This document shows, piece after piece, positions 51,856-62,000 of a DNA stretch of 64,000 nt. The stretch's first letter is position 1. Every line of letters begins with the position of its first letter. A program made the translations under genes and the position numbers. The stretch is from Pseudomonadaceae bacterium. GTDB taxonomy: Bacteria; Pseudomonadota; Gammaproteobacteria; Pseudomonadales; Azotimanducaceae. Under the pieces are notes generated by a model, which made no database searches, was not told where the DNA came from, and saw only the letters and a list, made by a program, of their open reading frames with translations. The stretch covers positions 1 through 64,000 of the forward strand of contig JANSXA010000007.1 of NCBI GenBank assembly GCA_024743175.1. Direction: 5' to 3'.

Positions 51856-52242
51856 ATGGATCTGCGTAAAAAGGACAAAGAAAAAAAACAGAGCATTCCC
51901 AGCCTTGTTCGCACGGCGAGATTTGTGGAAACCAAGGAAGGTTGGTATTTCCGTACTCGCGAAGACATGATGCTCGGTCCTTATGCCGACAAGTTTGACG
52001 CCGAACTGTCCGCTTCACTTCTGGTTGCGCGACTGGCCCAACTGGAAGAAGGCAAAGACCCCGCAGCCGTCATTCAGGCCTTTGAACTGGATCCTTCAAA
52101 CTGCACGCTGAGAAACGCTGATCGTCAACAGCCCGTTGACTTGAAAGCTATTCGTCGGCGACACCAGATCGAAACCGCAGTGCCAACGTTCAAAAAAGCC
52201 TGGCAGGCCATCTCGCGTCTGAAAAGTGAGTCAAAACTCTAA
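51856..52242 (+). CDS. DUF6316-like protein
   Basis: 128-residue soluble protein with a basic N-terminus (MDLRKKDKEKK), then RTARFVETKEGWYFRTREDMMLGPYADKFDAELSASLLVARL, sharing the W-x-F-x-TRE-x-GP[FY] core with the protein at 44373. The rest is charged and predicted helical. No known activity. Start ATG at 51856. Followed 47 bases later by a TlpA-like gene. Confidence 0.6.
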   Translation: MDLRKKDKEKKQSIPSLVRTARFVETKEGWYFRTREDMMLGPYADKFDAELSASLLVARLAQLEEGKDPAAVIQAFELDPSNCTLRNADRQQPVDLKAIRRRHQIETAVPTFKKAWQAISRLKSESKL

Positions 52243-52289
52243 ACTCAGCCGAATTCGCATTTCAAGACGGCTGAGATTAAGCTGCGGCA

Positions 52290-52811
52290 ATGAAATATCC
52301 AGCCACATGTCTGCTCTTCCTCGCGCTGATGGGATCAGCCATCACCACCCATGCAGTGGGTCCCGGTGATATTGCGCCCCCATTTACCGGTACAAATCTC
52401 GTTGACGGCAAAACCGTTGAATTTCCGGCACTTTTGCAAGGCAAGCCAGCCGTTGTGGTGTTCTGGGCCACCTGGTGTCCCTACTGCAAGGCGTTTATGC
52501 CTTTTGCAGGCGATATCCAGGCAGACTATGCAGATGCCGGTGTACAGATTGTGACCCTGAACTCAAAAGAACGCGGACGCGGGGATCCCAAGGCTTACGT
52601 GGATTCACTGGATTTCCCCATGTTCGCTATTGCTGACGCTGATGCCATTGGTGAGGCCTACAGCATTAACTTTATCCCGGGATTACTCGTCGTAGATGGC
52701 ACGGGGCAGGTTGTTTACCGACGTCGTTCAACAAACCTGCCTGCCGGTAAAACTGTTTCCGCACAGTGGGCAGACGAAGTAAGACAAGTGCTGGATAAAC
52801 TGGTGCGTTAG
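52290..52811 (+). CDS. TlpA/ResA-like thioredoxin-fold protein
   Basis: Periplasmic disulfide reductase-like protein, 173 residues. Signal peptide MKYPATCLLFLALMGSAITTHA; thioredoxin motif WATWCPYCKAF with active cysteines; cis-Pro region in NFIPGLLVVDG. TlpA/ResA members keep periplasmic cysteines reduced for cytochrome c or copper-site assembly. The CPYC dipeptide is closer to glutaredoxin than to CPPC of TlpA, so the redox potential may differ. Start ATG 52290. Confidence 0.9.
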   Translation: MKYPATCLLFLALMGSAITTHAVGPGDIAPPFTGTNLVDGKTVEFPALLQGKPAVVVFWATWCPYCKAFMPFAGDIQADYADAGVQIVTLNSKERGRGDPKAYVDSLDFPMFAIADADAIGEAYSINFIPGLLVVDGTGQVVYRRRSTNLPAGKTVSAQWADEVRQVLDKLVR

Positions 52812-52913
52812 CGCCCGGCTGCGTCTTTCGCTTTACCTTTCTTTCTACCTTTTCCTTGCAACCCTGGCGCCTGCTTCCCACAATCTAAGACTCAGTTCGA
52901 TTTGGGATAGGGG

Positions 52914-54020
52914 ATGAGTAATCGAGCGGCTGCAATAGCAGTCATGGTCGCCTTTGTGATTGGTATTCTGGGCAGCCTGGCCATTCGGCCAACCGGGAAA
53001 AATCAGTACCAGTCTGTCTCCACTACCGGCACCGACGATCTTGTGCGTATCAACTGGCGGTTGCCGGTGGCCTTTCAAACCACCATGCCGGTGCTTGGCG
53101 ATAATCCCATTTATCTTGCCGACATGCTGCGCCGCGCCTCCAATGGCGCAGTGAATCTGCAGATATTTGAACCTGGCGAGATTGTGCCGGCTTTTTCTAT
53201 CACCGATGCAGTCCGCGACCGCAAAGTTGAGGCCGGCTACACCTGGGTGGGTTACGACCAGGGTAAAATTCCGGCTTCCCCACTGTTTGGCGCGGTCCCT
53301 TTTGGCATGGAACCCTGGGAGTACAGCGCCTGGTGGTTCGAAGCCGGCGGCCGGGAGCTGGCGGAAGCCCTCTACGCCAATCACAACATTCACCCTATCT
53401 ACTGTGGCATGACCGGTCCTGAAACCGCCGGTTGGTTCCGCAAGCAGATCACCAGCTTAAGCGATGTTGAAGGTCTGAAAATCCGCTTCGCCGGACTCGG
53501 TGGCAAAGTGCTGGAGCGCCTCGGTGCCAGCGTCACCATGCTGCCTGGCGGCGAGATTTTCCAGGCGCTGGAAAAAGGCGCCATCGATGCATCCGAGTTT
53601 GCCCTGCCCATTGTCGATCAGAGCCTCGGATTTAATCGTGTGGCAAAGTTCAACTACTACCCCGGCTGGCACCAGCCGTTTACTGCATCCCATCTCATTA
53701 TCAATCTGGAAGCCTGGAGCGAAATATCCGCCCAGGATCAGGCATTGATTGAACTAGGCTGCACAGCTGGCGTGATCCGCAATCTTTCCAATTCCGAAGC
53801 CAAGCAGGGTGCCATCATCGCCGGATTTCCCGACATTGGGGTCAGCGCAGAGGTTCTGCCTGAGGAACTGTTGCGGGAACTGCAGATTGTAGCGGGTGAG
53901 GTGATTGCCGAAGAGGCGGCGGCTGATGCAGACTTTGCCGAGATTCTTGCCAGTCAGATGGCTTTTCGCAAGAACTACAGCCATTGGAAGTCCAGAGCTT
54001 ACCTGCCGCGGGATTTCTGA
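52914..54020 (+). CDS. TRAP transporter substrate-binding protein DctP
   Basis: Periplasmic binding protein of a TRAP system, 368 residues, with an N-terminal signal anchor (AAAIAVMVAFVIGILGSLAI). The conserved Arg for the carboxylate is within DVEGLKIRFAGLGGKVLERLGASVTMLPGGEIFQALEKGAIDASEF. The substrate is an organic acid or a related anion, not identifiable. It ends where DctQ begins (TGA then ATG). Confidence 0.92.
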   Translation: MSNRAAAIAVMVAFVIGILGSLAIRPTGKNQYQSVSTTGTDDLVRINWRLPVAFQTTMPVLGDNPIYLADMLRRASNGAVNLQIFEPGEIVPAFSITDAVRDRKVEAGYTWVGYDQGKIPASPLFGAVPFGMEPWEYSAWWFEAGGRELAEALYANHNIHPIYCGMTGPETAGWFRKQITSLSDVEGLKIRFAGLGGKVLERLGASVTMLPGGEIFQALEKGAIDASEFALPIVDQSLGFNRVAKFNYYPGWHQPFTASHLIINLEAWSEISAQDQALIELGCTAGVIRNLSNSEAKQGAIIAGFPDIGVSAEVLPEELLRELQIVAGEVIAEEAAADADFAEILASQMAFRKNYSHWKSRAYLPRDF

Positions 54021-54572
54021 ATGGCGGCATTTGACTACCTACCGCAGACACGGGTTTCTCGCGCCATTGACCCGCTCATCAAAGGCATGGGCAAATGGAT
54101 CTCGCTGATCTGGATATTGCTGCTCGGCGTTATCGTATTGAACGTGCTGATGCGCTACGCCTTCAGCGAAGGACGCATTGAACTCGAAGAACTGCAATGG
54201 CACCTGTACAGCATAGGGTTTCTGTTAGGTCTCAGCTACGCCTATCAGGCAGACAGCCACATACGCGTGGATGTCATACACGAACGATTTGGCCCACAGA
54301 TTCAGGCCTGGATCGAACTCTACGGCATTATTCTGTTCCTGCTGCCATTGATTGCCATGATTCTGATCTTCAGTGTGCCTTTTGTAATCTCTTCCTATAC
54401 GTTGAACGAAGTATCTCAGTCTCCCGGCGGGTTACCACTACGCTGGGTGATCAAAGCCTGCCTGCCGCTGGGTTTCGGGTTCTTATTGCTGGCAGTAATT
54501 TCTCGTCTTTCCAGGGTGTGGTCTTTTTTGTTTTTCAATAAAGCGGCTGAGGACAATCTCAATGGCCGCTAA
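54021..54572 (+). CDS. TRAP transporter small permease DctQ
   Basis: Four-helix small membrane subunit of the TRAP system, 183 residues. Helices: WISLIWILLLGVIVLNVLM, WHLYSIGFLLGLSYAY, WIELYGIILFLLPLIAMILIF and LPLGFGFLLLAVISRL; family motif YQADSHIRVDVI. Ends inside the DctM start region (11-base overlap), showing coupling. Confidence 0.92.
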   Translation: MAAFDYLPQTRVSRAIDPLIKGMGKWISLIWILLLGVIVLNVLMRYAFSEGRIELEELQWHLYSIGFLLGLSYAYQADSHIRVDVIHERFGPQIQAWIELYGIILFLLPLIAMILIFSVPFVISSYTLNEVSQSPGGLPLRWVIKACLPLGFGFLLLAVISRLSRVWSFLFFNKAAEDNLNGR

Positions 54573-55911
54573 TGAAATCCTGGCGATTACCATGTTTTTC
54601 AGTTTCATCGCGCTGGTGTTCACTGGCTTTCCTGTTGCCTGGATACTGGGTGGGCTGGCGGTTTTATTCAGTGCGCTGGCCGTGGTCCTGCAGGCGGATT
54701 TCAATCTGGCCATCGGCATGGACTGGGCGTACACCTCTCTTACCGTGGAACGCATCTGGGCGGTGATGGAGAACTGGGTGATGGTGGCGTTGCCTATGTT
54801 TATTTTCATGGGCCTGCTGCTGGATCGATCGGGTATTGCCAATCAGCTGATGACCAGTTTTGCTCGACTGTTTGGCAGTATTCGCGGCGGACTTGCCATC
54901 ACGGTAACGCTGATCGGCCTACTGCTCGCTGCAACCACTGGCATAATTGGCGCCTCGGTGGTGTTGCTTGCACTCCTGGGTTTACCCGCCATGTTGAACG
55001 CCGGCTACGATAAATCGCTGGCTTCCGGTACCGTATGCGCCGTGGGTACACTGGGTATTCTGATACCACCCAGCATCATGCTGGTTTTGATGGCGGATCG
55101 CATGTCGATGAGCGTCGGCGACCTTTTCCTTGGCGCAGTTTTCCCAGGCATGCTGCTGGCCGGCTTGTATATTGCCTACCTTCTGCTGATCGGCTGGTTA
55201 AAGCCAGCCCTTGCACCCGCGGCTGAGGTAGAGCCCTTTGACATGCAGGCGGTCTGGGATCTGATCAAAGCCATTATCCCTCCGGCATTTCTTATTCTCG
55301 CAGTGCTCGGCAGTATATTTTTTGGTTTGGCGACACCAACCGAGGCTGCTGGCGTCGGCGCTGCAGGCGCGTTGATGCTGGCGCTGTTGAATCGACAGAT
55401 GAACCGCTCCGTGATGGCAGATGTGCTGCAGGAAACCACTCGAACAACGGCGTTTATTTTTGCGGTTTTGCTCGGTGCTACAGCATTTTCGCTCGTATTG
55501 CGGGGACTTGGCGGCGATGAACTCATAGAGGGTGCACTGCTCTCTCTGCCCTTCGAACCCACCGGTATCATCATCTGCATTTTACTGGCCACATTCATTC
55601 TGGGGTTCTTTCTCGACTGGATCGAGTTAACGTTAATTGTCCTGCCGCTGGTATCACCGGTGGTACTCAGCCTGGGTTTTGATCCGGTCTGGTTCACAAT
55701 CCTGTTTGCCGTCTGTCTGCAAACAAGTTTCCTCACACCCCCGGTTGGGTTTGCCATTTTTTATCTGAAAGGGGTTGCACCCGAGGGCGTAGACGTAGTC
55801 ACGATCTACAAAGGTGTGGTGCCTTTCATCGGCCTGCAGGTACTTGGCATGTTGATCATCTTCAACTGGGACGCTTTGGTTACCTGGCTACCGGCACAAG
55901 CCTACGGGTAG
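54562..55911 (+). CDS. TRAP transporter large permease DctM
   Basis: Large permease subunit of the TRAP transporter, 449 residues with about twelve helices. Signature segments VGTLGILIPPSIMLVLMADRMSMSVGDLFLGAVFPGMLLAG and LDWIELTLIVLPLVSPVV and QTSFLTPPVGFAIFYLKGVAP. Uses the sodium gradient for uptake with the DctP-bound substrate. Followed 27 bases later by the hotdog-fold protein, which may process the imported compound. Confidence 0.94.
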   Translation: MAANEILAITMFFSFIALVFTGFPVAWILGGLAVLFSALAVVLQADFNLAIGMDWAYTSLTVERIWAVMENWVMVALPMFIFMGLLLDRSGIANQLMTSFARLFGSIRGGLAITVTLIGLLLAATTGIIGASVVLLALLGLPAMLNAGYDKSLASGTVCAVGTLGILIPPSIMLVLMADRMSMSVGDLFLGAVFPGMLLAGLYIAYLLLIGWLKPALAPAAEVEPFDMQAVWDLIKAIIPPAFLILAVLGSIFFGLATPTEAAGVGAAGALMLALLNRQMNRSVMADVLQETTRTTAFIFAVLLGATAFSLVLRGLGGDELIEGALLSLPFEPTGIIICILLATFILGFFLDWIELTLIVLPLVSPVVLSLGFDPVWFTILFAVCLQTSFLTPPVGFAIFYLKGVAPEGVDVVTIYKGVVPFIGLQVLGMLIIFNWDALVTWLPAQAYG

Positions 55912-55938
55912 AATAGCCTTTTTATTTGGCGGGTATTG

Positions 55939-56727
55939 ATGAACAACTATCTGGTTACCGCAAAAAACTACAGCGAAGACAGTGAAAATCGCATCCACAG
56001 CGATGAGATTGCACAGAAATTTGGCTTCCGCGGCGCGCTGGTTCCTGGTGTTGCCGTTTACGGCTACATGACTCATCCGTTGGTAGAGGCGCTTGGTGCA
56101 GACTGGCTGGCCCGAGCCAACACTGAAGTAAAGCTGCTTAAACCAACCTATGATGGCGAACAGATGACCATCTCCTGCAGCAGCCAGGAAGGCCAGATCG
56201 AAGTGGTCAGCCATGACCCGGAGGGGCAGCTGACCGCTGTCCTGCTGAGTAGGACTGAAAATATTGCCAGCGATGAGCCGCTCCCGATGCATGATCTGGC
56301 GCTTCTGGATGGGCCAGTTAAACACCCCGAGCGTGTTCTCATAGCTTCGGAGACGGTTAATGAAAGTGAAGTGTTTTCACCCTGGGAATTTCACTTGAGC
56401 ATTGAGGAAAACGCTCGGTACACACGGGAAGTTGCTGACGCCCTGGATATCTACCAACAGGGTTATGTTCACCCACACTTGTTATTGTCTCTGGCTAACA
56501 CAGCACTTGTTAACGAGTACGTTATGCCAACCTGGATACATGCCAGTTCGAACATCATCCACCATCAGGCACTCAAGACTGACGAAACTATTACCATTCG
56601 CAGCGTGACAACGGATAAGTGGCAGAAAAAAGGTCACGAATTCATCAAGCTCTGGGTCACTTTCTGGCGCGGCGGCGAGCTGACTACCGAAATTGACCAC
56701 ACCGCCATTTTCAAGGTTGCCACATGA
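55939..56727 (+). CDS. Hotdog-fold (MaoC-like) double-domain protein
   Basis: 262-residue cytosolic protein resembling MaoC/hydratase hotdog folds, with KFGFRGALVPGVAVYGYMTHPLVEALG as the putative first domain motif and a second half with HHQALKTDETITIRSVTTDKWQKKGHEFIKLWVTF. The typical MaoC D-x6-H motif is altered (HSDEIAQKFGFRGALVPG), so activity is uncertain. Start ATG at 55939. Stop overlaps the next start by four bases (ATGA). Position after a TRAP operon suggests action on the imported acid as CoA ester. Confidence 0.7.
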   Translation: MNNYLVTAKNYSEDSENRIHSDEIAQKFGFRGALVPGVAVYGYMTHPLVEALGADWLARANTEVKLLKPTYDGEQMTISCSSQEGQIEVVSHDPEGQLTAVLLSRTENIASDEPLPMHDLALLDGPVKHPERVLIASETVNESEVFSPWEFHLSIEENARYTREVADALDIYQQGYVHPHLLLSLANTALVNEYVMPTWIHASSNIIHHQALKTDETITIRSVTTDKWQKKGHEFIKLWVTFWRGGELTTEIDHTAIFKVAT

Positions 56728-57332
56728 TACGACTGGCGGTACTTGCCTCACATGAGGGCACTACCCTGCAGGCGGTTATTGACGCCGTTGCAGCTAACGA
56801 GATTGATGCGCAGATTGTTCTGGTCAGCAGCAACAACAGTGGATCTGGCGCCTTAAGGCGCGCTACAGCTGCACAGATACCAACGTGTCATATCAGCGGC
56901 AAAACCCACGGCGGCGAAACCCAGGCAGACAAGGCCCTTCTGGTGGAGTTACAGCATCGCCAGGTTGATTGGCTGCTGCTGCTTGGCTACATGAAAAAAC
57001 TCGGCGACTACACGCTCGCTGCGTACAGTGGCCGCATTATCAATACCCATCCAGCTCTGTTACCCAAATTCGGGGGCCAGGGATTCTATGGCCGCGCTGT
57101 GCATGAAGCTGTGATTGCGGCGCGGGAGAAGCACAGTGGTGCCACTATACATCTGGTAGAAAAAGACTACGACTCCGGGCCTGTTCTGGCCCAGAGTCTA
57201 GTCGCAGTTGAGAAAACAGATACCGCTGAAAGCTTAGAAACTAAGGTCAAGCAGTCTGAGCAGCAGCTGTTGGTGACCACTTTGCACCGACTGGCCGAAG
57301 GCAACCTGCCGGATGATAAGCGGAAAGTCTAA
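56724..57332 (+). CDS. Formyltransferase family protein, PurN-like
   Basis: 202-residue protein of the glycinamide ribonucleotide formyltransferase fold. Motifs: LAVLASHEGTTLQAVIDA, SNNSGSGALRRA, INTHPALLPKFGGQGFYG (catalytic Asn and His) and EKDYDSGPVLAQ (catalytic Asp). The GGQGFYG variant is found in PurN outside the E. coli type. No purM nearby, so it could serve another formyl transfer. Coupled to the hotdog gene by an ATGA overlap. Convergent with fasciclin, ten bases apart. Confidence 0.85.
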   Translation: MIRLAVLASHEGTTLQAVIDAVAANEIDAQIVLVSSNNSGSGALRRATAAQIPTCHISGKTHGGETQADKALLVELQHRQVDWLLLLGYMKKLGDYTLAAYSGRIINTHPALLPKFGGQGFYGRAVHEAVIAAREKHSGATIHLVEKDYDSGPVLAQSLVAVEKTDTAESLETKVKQSEQQLLVTTLHRLAEGNLPDDKRKV

Positions 57333-57342
57333 CCGGCGCGAT

Positions 57343-57831
57343 TCAGGGGAGGATAACCGCGTCGATAACGTGGATGACGCCATTGCTCGCCATTACGTCT
57401 GTCTGAATGACATTCACGCCACCTACAGTCACACCGTCAGTCGTTGAGATTGGTAACACCTTGCCTGCTACGGTGGTGACTTCTGACAGGCCAGCCACAT
57501 CAGCAGCAAGCGCCTTGCCGGACACGACATGCAGGGTCAGAATACCAGCCAGTTGCTCGGGATCTGCAAGCAATGCATCCAGCGTGCCCGCGGGCAGTGC
57601 TGCGAAAGCTTCGTTTGTCGGCGCAAACACCGTAAAAGGACCTTCGCTGGACAGCGTTTCCACCAGCCCCGCAGCTTGCACAGCGGCAACCAGCGTGCTG
57701 AACGAATCAACGCTGGCAGCAACGTCTACAATGGTGCCTGCTTGCGCCTCTTCATGATGAGCAGCCTGAACGGGAACAACGGCCAGGGTTGCCGCCAGAA
57801 CAAGAAAACCTAACACGTATGAAAATTTCAT
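57343..57831 (-). CDS. Fasciclin (FAS1) domain exported protein
   Basis: 162-residue secreted protein: signal peptide with cleavage after VQAA, then a single FAS1 domain with [37 protein letters not shown] (the H1 box), [15 protein letters not shown] and [11 protein letters not shown] (H2 box). FAS1 domains mediate adhesion or sensing in the envelope. Start ATG 57831. Convergent with the formyltransferase gene. Confidence 0.95.
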   Translation of the reverse strand: MKFSYVLGFLVLAATLAVVPVQAAHHEEAQAGTIVDVAASVDSFSTLVAAVQAAGLVETLSSEGPFTVFAPTNEAFAALPAGTLDALLADPEQLAGILTLHVVSGKALAADVAGLSEVTTVAGKVLPISTTDGVTVGGVNVIQTDVMASNGVIHVIDAVILP

Positions 57832-57961
57832 CTAACTAGAACTCCAGAAAATTGAGTGATGCCTGAATGGCGCCCCTACAGTGATTCCTGGCTTGTGAAG
57901 TTCTTGTCGCCGCTTTGTGAAGCGCTCGTCAATTGTCCGACGAACCTACCTTGCGCCTGAT

Positions 57962-58801
57962 CTATGTTGTTTGCAGCAAATCCAGCACCTGACTATGCAG
58001 AGTATGATTAGCTGAGGCCACCACAGCACCACCCATACTTGGATTACCGCCGTCATAAGTGGTAACAACACCTCCGGCGCCGACAATGATGGGTATCAGG
58101 GCTTGAATGTCGTATGCGTTCAAGGAGGCATCCGTCCCGATGTGCACACTCCCCATCGCAACTGCGCCATACAGGTAACAATCACCGCCAAGGCGATACA
58201 TTTGTACAGCTGCTTTAAGGCGTTCGAAGCGTGATAGATCTTCTGTAGAAAACCAGTCATACCCGGTGGTGGCAAGACACGCAGAGGAAACATCTTCGCA
58301 GGTTGAGGTACGCAGCAGACGTTTATTCTGACCACGAAACAGGTGGGTTACCTCTCGATCACCCAGGAAAAGTTCATCCGTGTAAGGCTGGTACATCGCG
58401 CCAACGATTGGCGTTTCGCCATCGAATAAAGCCAGCAGAACCCCCCAGTGCAACATGCCCGACATGAAAGCGCGCGTGCCGTCAATTGGATCAATCACCC
58501 AGGTGAGACCATTACCCGGTTTGTAGCCATATTCCTCACCGTAGATGCCGTGATTCGGAAAAGTACGCCCTATCGCATCACGTATGGTCCGCTCCGCGGT
58601 TCGATCCGCCTCGGTAACAGGATCAAAACGCCCGTCTGTATGCTTGTTTTCGACATCCGTGTTAACACGGAAGAACGGCAAAGTTTGCGCCCCAGCAACG
58701 CGTGCTGTATCGCCTGCAAACTTTAAAAATCGGGCTTTCTGGGCCTGGCTCACGCTGACTTTGGTCGTGTACCCAAACGAATTTTCCGGCTTGTCCAACA
58801 T
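57962..58801 (-). CDS. Inositol monophosphatase / histidinol-phosphatase family enzyme
   Basis: Magnesium-dependent phosphatase of 279 residues. Metal-binding motifs: GEEYG near 90, WVIDPIDGTRAFMSGM (the DPIDGT core) and ALIPIIVGAGGVVTTYDGG with the following Asp. HisN-type histidinol-phosphatases and SuhB-type inositol phosphatases share this pattern; the closest assignment is HisN-like by the RAF following DPIDGT. Start ATG at 58801 after agga. Divergent from the giant repeat protein across 245 bases, which contain no gene I can support. Confidence 0.88.
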   Translation of the reverse strand: MLDKPENSFGYTTKVSVSQAQKARFLKFAGDTARVAGAQTLPFFRVNTDVENKHTDGRFDPVTEADRTAERTIRDAIGRTFPNHGIYGEEYGYKPGNGLTWVIDPIDGTRAFMSGMLHWGVLLALFDGETPIVGAMYQPYTDELFLGDREVTHLFRGQNKRLLRTSTCEDVSSACLATTGYDWFSTEDLSRFERLKAAVQMYRLGGDCYLYGAVAMGSVHIGTDASLNAYDIQALIPIIVGAGGVVTTYDGGNPSMGGAVVASANHTLHSQVLDLLQTT

Positions 58802-59046
58802 AGGTTCCTGCGTCAGGTTGACCCGACAATGTACGCGATGTCTGATCGCTCAACCAGAGGGGCTGCAGCAGATACGCGCCATTTCTTCATCGTTCGACTG
58901 TAACGTTAAAAACCCCCGGCGAATTTGTAAAACGAAGGTAAAAAGGGTCTTACCCGAACGCCTTTCTTACATCCCCTAACTTTTACAGGAAATAAATCCT
59001 ATAAGCTGACGGAATAATAAAAAAAACTACCATTGAGTCCATCCAG

Positions 59047-62000
59047 ATGTCCGGTACTTCTTTCCGCAACATAACTCTTGCACTGCTTATTATTTTCAGC
59101 AGCCTTTCTTCCTGGTCGGTTCTGGCAAATGCACTCACGCCAGGCACCACAAACCTGAACGATAACGGCATCAAAAATGAGGCGCCGAAAAACAATACTC
59201 CGGAAGCCCCCGCCCTGAAGGTCAAAAAAACAATCGCCGCGGGTCCGGTCAACAATGGAGACGGTACCTTCGCGCTGACGTATGTCATCAATCTCAAAAA
59301 CTCAGGGAATGTAAAACTCAAACGCGTCACTCTCACTGATGATCTTGACAGCGTTTTTGGCGAAGGCACGTACACAGTTGATGCCATACGGGTTACTAGC
59401 GACAGTAACAGTTTGACCGCTGATGCCGGTTTCACCGGCGCGCCCCCAGACGTCAACCTGCTTATCCCAGCCTCCAGCACGCTGCCCGTTGGTAAAGAAG
59501 GCAGCATCGAAATAGATCTGACTGTTACACCAGGCGCAAACCTGGGACCGCTTACAAATACAGTTAAAGGCAGTGCCGCTTCAGCAAACAGTGGAAGTAC
59601 CACAACGGATGATGGTTCCGTTGACGTCACCTTCGATGAAGGTGCGGAAATGGGACTGGCTAAAAACGTATCCGTTGGACCCAGCAGCAACGGCGACGGA
59701 TCCCATTCGTTCTCGTACCTGTTTGTGCTGAGCAACTCCGGCGACGTGCCGCTGACTGGCATTCAGGTGACGGACCTACTGGATACAACCTTTGCGGGTG
59801 TGAGTTTTTCTGTGGACAGTATCACCTCCGCTGTTTTCGACGTGGATACCAACTACGATGGATTTGCTGGAGGAACACCGACGCTGTTAACCGGCACAGA
59901 TATTCTCAATCCAGGGGACTCCGGCACGATAACGGTGTCTGTAACAGCTACACCCGGAGCAAACCTTGGCCCCTATTACAACACAGCCACCGCGGCCGGA
60001 GATCCACCCAGCAACAACACCGTAACAGATACGTCGGACAACGGCGTTGCTCCGGATGGCAACGGTAACGGCGACCCCACCGATGATTCCGACCCGACAC
60101 CGATCACCTTCCGTGAGACTCCCCAACTGGGTTTGGCCAAAGCTCTGCTTGGCACACCAACCAGCAACCCGGACGGCTCCTTCACGATTGTTTACCGCTT
60201 TGTAATTGAAAACAGCGGCAATGTGCCCGTGAACAACATTGATATTGAGGAGGACCTCAGCGCAACATTTGCAGCCGCCAGTTCGTTCACAGTTGACGCT
60301 GTGGCCAGCACCGATTTCACCGTGAACTTTCCTGGCTTTAATGGTACCAGCGATACCAGTTTGTTAGGCGGTACAGATGCGCTGGCTGTCGGCCAGAGCG
60401 GCAGCGTTGACCTCACGGTTTCTGTCACTCCCGGCGCAAACCTGGGTCCTTACAACAATAGCGCCAACGTCAACGGCGTGGGAGATGGTGGCAGCCCGGT
60501 AAGCGATACTTCTAACAACGGTGCTGATCCGGACGGCAATGGTAATGGCGAGCCGACAGACGATAGCGACCCCACACCGGTTACCTTCGTTGAGACCCCT
60601 GAAATCGGACTGGCAAAAGACATTATCAACGGACCGATTAACAATCTGGACGGCACCTATACACTGACTTACCGCCTGTTAATCGAAAACTCAGGCGAAG
60701 TACCGGTCAACGCCCTGCAGATCGAAGATGATCTATCCTCAGTGTTTGCAGCTGCTACCAGCTTCACTGTTGATGATCTGACATCAACTGATGTCGCGGT
60801 GAATTTCCCGGGATTCAACGGCAGCTCTGACATCGAACTCCTGGCAGGTACCGACACCCTGGCCACTGGCGCAACCGCCAGTGTTGAGCTGACCATTACA
60901 GTTACACCAGGCGTAAACCTCGGCCCTTATGACAACACAGCCACGCTGAGCGCAGAGTCTGCCAGCGGCACACCCATCAGTGATCTTTCAACCAGCGGCA
61001 CCAACCCGGACGGCAACGGCAACGGTGATCCCGCTGACGATTCGGTACCCACTTCAGTCACGTTCAGCGAAGGACCTGACATTTCCGTGAGCAAGGCTGT
61101 TGCAGCAGGGCCGACCAACAATGCGGACGGCACCTACACACTGACCTATAGACTCACTCTTACGAACAGCGGTGATACGCCGCTATCTGATATCCAGGTT
61201 ACTGACGATCTGGGCTCCCTGTTTGGAACAGGAACGGCAACAGCCCCGACATTCAGCGTCGATGAACTGTCAAGCTCAACCCTGAGTGTGAACTTCCCGG
61301 GATTTGACGGCACCGCCGCAGGTGATCTGAACCTGCTTGACGGAACAGATATTCTGGCAGCAGGTTCTCCAGCTGCGGAGATCGATCTCACGCTGACGGT
61401 CACACCCGGTGCAGACCCTGGTCCTTACCAGAATAACGCAGATGCAGCAGGTACCTCACCTGCGCTTGCGGTGGTCACCGACACCGGCAGCGCACCTGTG
61501 GTTACCTTTGACGAAAGTCCTCAACTGGGTATTGCTAAACGTATTGTCGGCACACCGTCAAACAATGGTGATGGCAGCTACTCGCTGACTTACGAACTCC
61601 TGCTTGAAAACAGCGGTGATGTACCCCTGAGTAACCTGCAGATCACCGAAGATCTCTCAGCAACGTTTGCTTTAGCTGACAGCTTCAGTCTTGCTGGCGC
61701 AGCGGCCAGTGCAGGCCTGAGCCTTAATCCAGGTTTCGACGGCACAACCACCGGCGACATAAACCTACTGGACGGTACAGACACTCTGGCGGTCGGCGCT
61801 GTAGAAACAATTACCCTGAATGTTGTTGCTGTGCCAGGTGCAACGCTCGGGTCCTACAACAACTCTGCCAGCGGCAGTGCCGAGTCTCCTAATGGCAGCC
61901 CAGTCACTGACGTGTCAACAAACGGCGCGGTCCCTGATGCGAATGGCAACGGCGACCCGACCGATGACAACGAACCAACAGCACTGACGTTTGCAGAAGC

